A stretch of 64,000 nucleotides of DNA, taken from Dolomedes plantarius. Lineage: Eukaryota; Arthropoda; Arachnida; Araneae; Dolomedidae. The position numbers and the translations under genes are program-made. The notes below the pieces were generated by a model that saw only the letters and a list, made by a program, of their open reading frames with translations, did no database searches and was not told the DNA's origin. Location: NCBI GenBank assembly GCA_907164885.2, contig OU015503.1, forward strand, positions 129,826,600-129,890,599, given 5' to 3'. Shown in pieces: positions 56,531 to 64,000 of this stretch (position 1 is the first letter of the stretch; every line of letters begins with the position of its first letter).

Positions 56531-58128
56531 ATTCCTAATTATCAAAACAGCAACGACGAAATAGACGCAGCAGAAAAGCATAAATAAATGCAATACATCT
56601 AGTACCAGATATTCTTGCCATATATTGATCTATGTACACGTCGTATTGGAAAAACCGTTTTGCGTTTACGTGCAAGGTGTAGAAAAGTAATCACGCATTT
56701 TGGAAACGAAGCTTTTCGTTTCCTTCGAATGTCGTCGAATATTTTATAAAACGTCGCAACCAGTTTCACGTATTGCGATTTCCACCCGTTTTTCCCAATT
56801 TTCGACTGGAACGTGTGACGCCCGAGAGTTCTTTGATGTTTTAATTGTTACTTCCCGGCAAGTTAACCGTATACATTTAAAGATGGGTGTCGATCTGTTT
56901 TATTCGGGCGACAGTTTACGGCACTGCCCACTAGATGGCAGCAGCACACAGCGAGACGCGTTTCACCGCAAAACCGGAGTGTACGCGGCGAAAATGAATG
57001 TCTCTCCGACGAAAAACCGAAGCTAAAAACCGAAGGATGAAAGATTCACAGTGACATAGGACTTTTGAGAAGTTCTAAAAGCGACGCAGACGGAAGCGAA
57101 TGTATATATTTTTAAAACTGTAGAATTCTCGAAAAATGAATGGAATGCGGACCGAAAAATTGGGGCTTCGAGTCAACGAAACGTGCGCAAAACGTAATGT
57201 CGAGTACGGCAGATGGTCTCCAACGGATTGAGACATCATAATCCTATCACGTTGTCCCCTGAGACGAAATTTGAATTCATTGATATTTTTGAACAAGTGT
57301 AAAGATAAATAAATAAACCGCAGACGACGTTACCGGGAAAACTGATATCAGAGTCGAAAACCACGGAACTAGGTGAAAGAAGCAGATGCATTTTCGAACG
57401 GGAAGCGAAAAAATAATTTTTTTTTTTCAAAGATAGTATTATCATTTTAAACTGCTCGACTGTCAGTGTAGTATTATTTGGAATTTCGAAGCCGTCGTAC
57501 GTCAGGTTCTATTTCTTTTGCCAGAAAAATAAAATCTCGAATACGAATGCCTAGATGGCTTCACTTCGGCTGTCGTCGGAGAGTAGTAGATTGGACCGAA
57601 TTCTAGAAATGTTCGGTGCTGCGAGGCGTAAATGGTCGCGGAAGTGCGTCGGATAAAATATCGGAAGCCCTTTCAAACTTGGAGGAAGAGAAACTCACGA
57701 AAATGTTTCAGTAATAGAAAGCACGTTTAAAACCCACGTCAGTCTCGAAACGAAACCATTCAGTTAAATTAAAATTGTAAGTGGAAGTCGGATGCATAAT
57801 ATATGCATCATGAGTAGGCGTGTATTACATTTCATGCCGTATACTTCTTACAAATTTTTGTATATTCGAATGATTCCGAGGTTGTCCTTTTATAAATTAA
57901 TTTCGATGCCGAGTGTTTATGCACTTCTCGACGGTTGTTACCGTCGGAGTTTTATTCCTGTAAATTTAATCCCTTTCGCTAGATGACGTAGAATCGGTGC
58001 GTAGAGGATGTATACCATTTTAAATTTTTAACCAATTTGTAGTTTTTTTTTTCCGCATATTCGAAAATTGAAACTGTATATGAAAATTGCGAGTACGGTG
58101 AAGAAATGATAAAACTGCCGTGGAATGT
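56530..58128. other. Less AT-rich spacer, no gene defended
   Basis: CpG-containing stretches at 56640-57050 and 57500-57760 are less AT-rich than their surroundings. The longest frame (56700-57026, +) has no domain I recognise and uses unremarkable codons. CCCACTAGATGGCAGCAG at 56927 resembles a CTCF site. It may be regulatory or 5' sequence of a gene outside the window. Confidence 0.4.
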
Positions 58129-58320
58129 ACAGTTTTCGTCCGGATTGGGGATGAAAATGGTGGCGCCATCTCGTAGGAAGATTCGGAACAGTACAATTCT
58201 AATAGTCGAAAGCTGTGAGGGTGAGGCACAGTTTTCGTCCGAATTCGGGATTGCTAGAATAGTGGCGCCATCTCGTAGGCAGATCGGAACTACTCTGGTT
58301 GGCGCGATTTTAATATAAAC
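58129..58320 (+). repeat. Tandem duplication of about 100 bp with GTGGCGCCATCTCGTAGG
   Basis: ACAGTTTTCGTCCG occurs at 58129 and 58228 and GTGGCGCCATCTCGTAGG at 58160 and 58262, the 18-mer being identical while the spacer has diverged. The motif is like the insulator site AGATGGCGC on the other strand. Confidence 0.8.
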
Positions 58321-58329
58321 AGCCGATTG

Positions 58330-60225
58330 GTATATATTTGATATGAGCGTTTATGAGTTAAAATCATGAAAGAAGCAAGTTGAATTTTTCGACCGCAGTC
58401 GATGCATTACATTTAAAAATGAATGTGTCTAGGACGGAACAAACATTCGATGTAGCATTTTCGATATCCCAAAATCGAGATAAAGCGAAAGTATACATAA
58501 GAAATAGAAGGGAAATTGTAGATATTTAAAAAATAAAGATAAAATATTTTTTTTTCTTAAATAATATTGAATAGAATATTTCATAATGTTTCAATTTTTT
58601 GGGTTCGAAAGAGACAGAATATATTAATATTTGATAATTAATGGATGTAGTATAATTAAGTAAGGACATTTCTGAAATGGTTCTTTAGTAATTGATAAAA
58701 ATGAAAGAGGTGATTTTTGCACTAGGATGAGTATAAATGGGGTCGTGATTTTTGTTCAGTGTTATTGCAAGTGAGCGAACGTGAATATGTTGTTACGAGA
58801 CATGATGAGCAAAAGGCGTGTTTGAAGGAATCGAATATTAAGGGGACTGACGACTTTTTGAGTGTTCCAAATTTTATGATAAATCGATATAAAATATGAA
58901 AATTATTTAATCGCAGAACTAGGAAATGTATAATTCGTGTTTTGAATTTCAAATATACGAATGAACATTGAAAAAAAAATCTCCTAAGAATAAATTTAAT
59001 TTAAGCCTGAAAAAATTAAGAAAATTAGGTGTAAGGTCGAGATAACAGCGATGAAAATTTGATGTTGAGAAAAATTGAGAAAGAATTTTGTTAGCATAAA
59101 GTTGATGAGTTGTTTTGATGCTCGTTAAGAATTCGAGAGATTTGATAAGAGGAATTTATAAAATATCGAGTCTAATAATATAGCAGATTGAGTGTGAAAA
59201 TGAAGCAAGGTGGCGCCACTGAAATGTAGAAGGGGAGAATAGAAGAGGATGGAGCGTGTAGTTTTTAAGATGAGAAGAGAGGAGTAATGCTGAAGGGAGA
59301 GACAGGCATGCGCAGAAGGTGGTTTCAAGATGAAGAGCAGAAATTCGACGCATGCGCGTTTGGGAGTCGGAAATTGTAGCGAGGAAATGAAAATGAGAAG
59401 GGATGTGAGCATGCCCGTGGACTTGTAGGTTTTGAGATGATTTGAGATGAGAATGAAAATTGGATATTAATGATGGAAATTGGATATTAATCTCGATGGC
59501 CACGCATGCGCCCCTCTGGGAATTGTCGGACGGCCAGTGCTTTTAGGACGAAACGCGCGCATCTAGTGGGATGAGGAGCCGCAACTAATATTATTCATTT
59601 GTAACTTGGCAACTCCACGGGGTTCTTGTCATCCAGACTACTGCGTGGATGCCATCGGAGTACATTTAATTGGCGGCATTTAGAGGGAAAATTGCTTTCC
59701 GTTTCCACGAAAGTACAAATTTCGCAATCAAATAATGGGAATTTCGTCCTCATACTCCCTTTTTCCACAACTTCTTTACGGCCAAAAAAGTACGTCGATC
59801 GGAAAATGCCTTTTTTTTTTATCGGCACAATCCTACCGAGTACTCATTTAGCCACGTTTTGACACCAATTTTTTTAAAAATTGTATTCCTGCCGTAGCGA
59901 CTACTCCGCGCCGGTCGCTACGCAATCGTCTACCATTCTCTCGTCCGTTCAACTATTCCGAGACACACGAGTACGTAAGCTTACGTTTCGACGACGCTGG
60001 AGAATACCGTGATCGAGTCACTCCTCGTTATTCTACGCGGATTGAAAGAGCACGATTTCGACATCGGTTAGGTGATCGGTCATAAAAACCAGGCTATCAC
60101 TAAAGGGGGGAAACCCCTACCACCCTCAAAATTTTATGGCCCAGGAAGAGGCTATTTTCAGTGGCGATTCCTCTTAAATTGTAACAGTTTACCGAGGTTT
60201 TTCTTTCGAGTGTTATTTCAGTTTT
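58330..60225. other. Spacer, no gene seen
   Basis: Purine-rich stretches at 59150-59460 make long - strand frames without domains. No splice-bounded or conserved frame is evident. Confidence 0.45.
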
Positions 60226-60229
60226 TAAT

Positions 60230-63160
60230 TATTTTTTTTTAGACTTTCAGTGACTTTTTTGGACTTGGAATTATTTTCGCGTTTTCCGGACTTTAATTTT
60301 ATTTGAGACCTAGGTTTTTTTTTTTTTTTTTAGGACTTTGATTATTTTTCGGATTCATTATGGGGTGTTGCTACAACAACCCCCCCCCCCCCCCCCAAAC
60401 TTTTACTCAAAGATATTTACCATTTTTTGTTTGTTAGTTAGTTACAAATTTTGACGGGGGGTAATGTCGAAAATTTCTCCGGTGTTTAAATTTTTCCTAA
60501 TTTTAACGATCTTAAGAGTAATTAAATTTATCCGATCGAAATTTTATTAGATTATTCTTAAATTGTAGGTTTTACGGGTTTCGAACTTAGAATTATTTTC
60601 GCGTTTTCCGGACTTTAATTATATTCGAGACCTAGATTTTTTTTTTTTTTTAGGACTAAGATTATTATTCGGATTCATTATTGGGTGTTGCAACCCCCCC
60701 CCCCTCTTTTACTCAGAATTTACCATTTTTTGTTTGTTTGATACAAATTTTGACGGGGGTATGTCAAAAATTTCTCCGTTGTTTAAATTTTTCCTCTTTT
60801 AACGATCTTAAGAGTAATCAAATTAATACGATCGAAATTTTATTAGATTCTTAAATTGTAGGTTTTACGGGTTTCGAACTTGGAATTATTTTCGCACTTT
60901 TCGGACTTACAATTATTTTCGAGTTTTTCAGACTTGGATTATTTTAGATTATTTACGGGACTTAGATTATTTAAGGGGATTTCCCCTCCCCCCCTCAGAG
61001 ATATTTACTTTATTTTTTAAGTTTCAAATTTTCAGGTTGGGGGGGGGGGGTGTCAAAAATTTCTCCCGTGTTTAAATTTCGGCACTTTTATTCTTTTTCA
61101 GACTGATTCTTTTTTAGACTTTGATTATTTTCGGGGTTTTTGCAACAACCACCCACTTCCCCCCCCCCCCCACTTTTACTCTGAGATATTAACCGAGTTT
61201 ATATTTTTAAAATTTAAAATTTTTAGGGTGGGGATCAAGATTTCTCTAGTGCTTAATTTTTCCTCTTTTAAAAATTTTATAAGTAAATTTATTCTTTTCC
61301 CCCGTTTCCAAATTTATTTTTTGAAAATATTTTTACAAAAACTTAATTATACGTCAATCGTTCTAGGGTATTTAGCGATTTTTTATTTTTTGCTAGAAAT
61401 TTTAAGGTACAAACTTTTTAAGGGTGGGGGTCAAAAATTTATCTAGTTTTCAAATTTTTCCTCTTTAACAATTTTAATTAATTTTAAAACTAAATTTATT
61501 CGTTTCCCCCGTTTCGAAATGTATTTTTTGTTAATAAAATTTTACAAAAACTTAATTAAACGTCTAATCGTTCTGGGGTATTTAGCGATTTTTTTTATTT
61601 ACAAATTTTAAGGTACAAATTTTTTAAGGAAGGGTGGGTGGGGGTCAAAAATTTATCTAGTTTCAAATTTTCCCTATTTTAACAATTTTAAATGTAAATA
61701 AATTTTTCCTCTTTTAACAATTTTAAAAGTAAATTTATTCTCTTCCCCCGTTTCCAAATTTATTTTTTGAAAATATTTTTACAAAAACTTAGGTACTTTT
61801 CCGTTAGCCGGGCGCAAGTGATATATCCAAATATGGTTCTTAAGTCACAGTTTTAGCTGTTTTCCGTTAGCCGGGCGCAACTGATATATCCAAATATGGT
61901 TCTTAAGTCACAGTTTTAGCTGTTTTGTTTAATTAATTGCAACTCGCGTGATACGTGTGCGTGAATGAATATTATATATATATATATATATGTATGTAAA
62001 TATGAATTTTATTCAATAAGTGAATATTTAGTTAAATGGCCAAAAATATTTATTCTCTTCCCCCGTTTCCAAATTTATTTTTTGAAAATATTTTTACAAA
62101 AACTTAGGTACTTTTCCGTTAGCCGGGCGCAAGTGATATATCCAAATATGGTTCTTAAGTCACAGTTTTAGCTGTTTTGTTTAATTAATTGCAACTCGCG
62201 TGATACGTGTGCGTGAATGAATATTATATGTAAATATGAATTTTATTCAATAAGTGAATATTTAGTTAAATGGCCAAAAATATTTAATGCCCTTCAAGAT
62301 GTCTTCAAAAGGACCTTTTTTTTTGTCGTCGTGACAGAAATTCAGCTAATACGATCGCAAATGGTGGCTGACATTCCACAATGTTTATTATAGCTACATT
62401 TGGTACTTCATCACAGCTGCTGAATCTTTTGTGCAATTGTGAAGGACACAAGTACAGTTTGTGGTTAATTAGTTTCCAGTTTTTATTCATGTGAATTTCG
62501 GGGTTATTTAACTGGGTCTCTGAACTTAATCATGTTCTCTTACATGATTCATACCCGCTAATCTGCCAACTTCTTCTAACGTTTCGTGTGTGACATTGCT
62601 TTTTCAAAATTTGGCCTACCTATTACCTATTAGACTGTTTTTGTAGGATTATTAGGTTGGCGACTTTGCATTCTCGTCAGTGGTGATACTTGTTAGGGCA
62701 AACGCCAAATGCGCCCCGCTAAAGGAAAAGTACCAAAACTTAATTATACGACTGATCGTTCTCGGGTATTTGGCGATTTTTTTTACGTTACAGTTTTTTT
62801 AAGGGTGGCGGTCAAAACTTTATCTAGTTTTCAAATTTTTCCTCTTTTAACAATTTTTAAGGTAAATAAATATTTCCTCTTTTAACAATTTTAAAGAATT
62901 CTAAATGTAAATAAATTTTTCATCTTTTAACAATTTTAAAGGAAAATTTATTCTTTTCCCCCGTTTCCAAATTTATTTTTTGGAAATATTTTTACAAAAA
63001 CTTAATTATACGTCTAATCGTTTTGCGGTATTTAGCGATTTATTTTTTAAGGTACAAATTTTAAGGGTGGGGTCGAAAATTTATCTACTTTTCAAATTTT
63101 TCCTCTTTTAACAATTTTAAAGGTAAATTTCAACGATTCATATATAAATACATTTATATT
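60230..63160 (+). repeat. Decaying tandem array with C and G homopolymers
   Basis: TTATTTTCGCGTTTTCCGGA recurs at about 60271 and 60593, with a variant at 60884, giving a period near 290-320 bp. CAAAAATTTCTCCNGTGTTT or CAAAAATTTATCTAGTTTTC recurs at about 60468, 60767, 61054, 61240, 61432, 61637, 62814 and 63075. Units pair a C run (17 C at 60380, 12 C at 61159) with a G run about 60-100 bp later. Units shorten to about 190 bp to the right. A 315-bp duplication (61735 and 62049) and a transposon at 62107-62734 interrupt it. Confidence 0.82.
62107..62734. mobile_element. Transposon with exact 8-bp target duplication
   Basis: The ends GGTACTTTTCCGTTAGCCGG and inverted GGTACTTTTCCTTTAGCGGG are flanked by AAAACTTA on both sides (62099-62106, 62735-62742). 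The duplication length fits hAT or P-type elements. The left 250 bp also occurs at 61792-62048, within the duplicated segment, where a further internal repeat of the TTTTCCGTTAGCCGGGCGCA end is seen at 61861. No transposase. Confidence 0.85.
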
Positions 63161-63339
63161 GTATATATCGATCACTCCTTTCGACAACGTCATATCTCAA
63201 AAATAGGGGGTTTTTAGAGATGCCTTTTTTTAAAATTATGCTCTAAAGATCCCCGAAAGATCGTCCTACATAACCGCTCAATATTTAGCCGCTACAGGGC
63301 AGAATTAATATTTGTATTTAATATAATTTATTCCACTTT

Positions 63340-64000
63340 AATTCAAATTAGCAATTCTATATCCCTGCACAAATATATATAATAAATATATATAAAATAT
63401 ATATAATGCAAAAAATAATAATAAATATATATAATGCAAAAAATATATAAAAATATATAATAAATATATTTTTATTATATAATATATTTTTATTAATATA
63501 TAATAAATATATATAATGCAAAATATATAAATACATTTTACATAAACGTGAATATCCGACATGAAAAGAAAGCAATTTTGTTAAACCAAACATTTTAAAA
63601 TAGGGAAAATAATGGTATGTGCACTTTTAAAAATCAAATTAACAAGTACACAAACCGTGCACAAAATATGTAAATACGATACGCGCATGCGAAATATATA
63701 AATACATTTTACGTACAATTGAGCCATATCGGGCTGTTTATGAAAAGAGAGCAATTTTCTTAAACCGAAAAATTTTATGGTACGCATACAGAGGGAAATA
63801 ATACTATGTACACTTTTAAAAATCAAATTAGCAAGTCTGAAACCCTGCACAAAATATATACGTACGATACGCGCATGCGAAATATATATAAATACATTTT
63901 TTGTACACTTGAATATCCGACATGAAAAGAGAGCAATTTTCTTAAACCCAACATTTTGAAATACGCATACAGAGGGAAATAATACTATGTACGCGTTAAA
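63340..64000. repeat. Tandem repeat of about 180 bp running off the window
   Basis: ATGAAAAG(A/G)(A/G)AGCAATTTT recurs at 63561, 63740 and 63922, and CCTGCACAAA or GTGCACAAAA precedes each unit's TACGATACGCGCATGCGAAA block. The first unit is replaced by TATAA-rich sequence (63370-63530). Confidence 0.83.

Noticed and set aside
59125..59503. Overlapping 95- and 115-codon - strand frames
   Set aside because: Their Leu/Ser/His-rich composition comes from a purine-rich strand, and no domain or splice signal supports them.

Overview
The window is eukaryotic, AT-rich and packed with transposons. Genes are split by kilobase-scale introns with GT-AG splice sites, and most of the sequence is Tc1/mariner, pogo/Tigger, hAT, Helitron, piggyBac-like and tRNA-SINE remnants, plus long (TA)n microsatellites. 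The transposon mix (Tc1, DDxD mariners, DUF4817-type mariners, BED-hAT) suggests an arthropod, perhaps a chelicerate; this is inference. A recognisable SYCP3 gene argues against flies and nematodes, where no SYCP3 is recognised. A run of 100 Ns at 8249-8348 is a scaffold gap.

Two host genes can be supported. (1) SYCP3, the meiotic chromosome-axis protein: the N-terminal exon (3108-3398) is on the + strand left of the gap, while the three remaining exons (52013-51852, 48002-47904, 44145-43987) are on the - strand right of it. All junctions are phase 0, the pieces are complementary without overlap, and together they make 236 codons, the length I recall for human SYCP3. A contig orientation error at the gap is the simplest explanation. 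(2) A gene of unknown function on the + strand with three exons (31865-32179, 38648-39086, 42167-42312): a secreted 299-residue protein with a signal peptide, a long charged coiled coil and a six-cysteine PLAC-like C-terminus. A frameshifted tandem paralogue of its middle exon lies at 23389-23659. This gene and the SYCP3 3' exon are tail to tail.

Layout: 0-8 kb holds a Tc1 end, a 73-bp minisatellite, two hairpin MITEs, SYCP3 exon 1 and two terminal-inverted-repeat elements. 8.2-20.5 kb is gap, a broken mariner, Helitrons with a nested pogo element, a BED-hAT copy and deleted elements. 20.5-31 kb holds a mariner, a hAT, the paralogue exon, a dead Tc1, a rearranged mariner, a tRNA-SINE, a BED-hAT and a Helitron carrying a nested 1-kb element. 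31-42.5 kb is the secreted-protein gene, its introns full of Helitrons, a piggyBac fragment, a second SINE, a mariner and a Tc1. 42.5-55.3 kb is SYCP3 exons 4 to 2 with pogo, hAT, Tc1 and nested Tigger-in-mariner insertions. 55.3-60.2 kb has no gene I can defend. 60.2-63.2 kb is a decaying tandem array with C/G homopolymers, and 63.3-64 kb is a roughly 180-bp tandem repeat running off the end.

The host genes show no obvious functional link. Paralogous segments act as empty sites that date several insertions and define their ends exactly.
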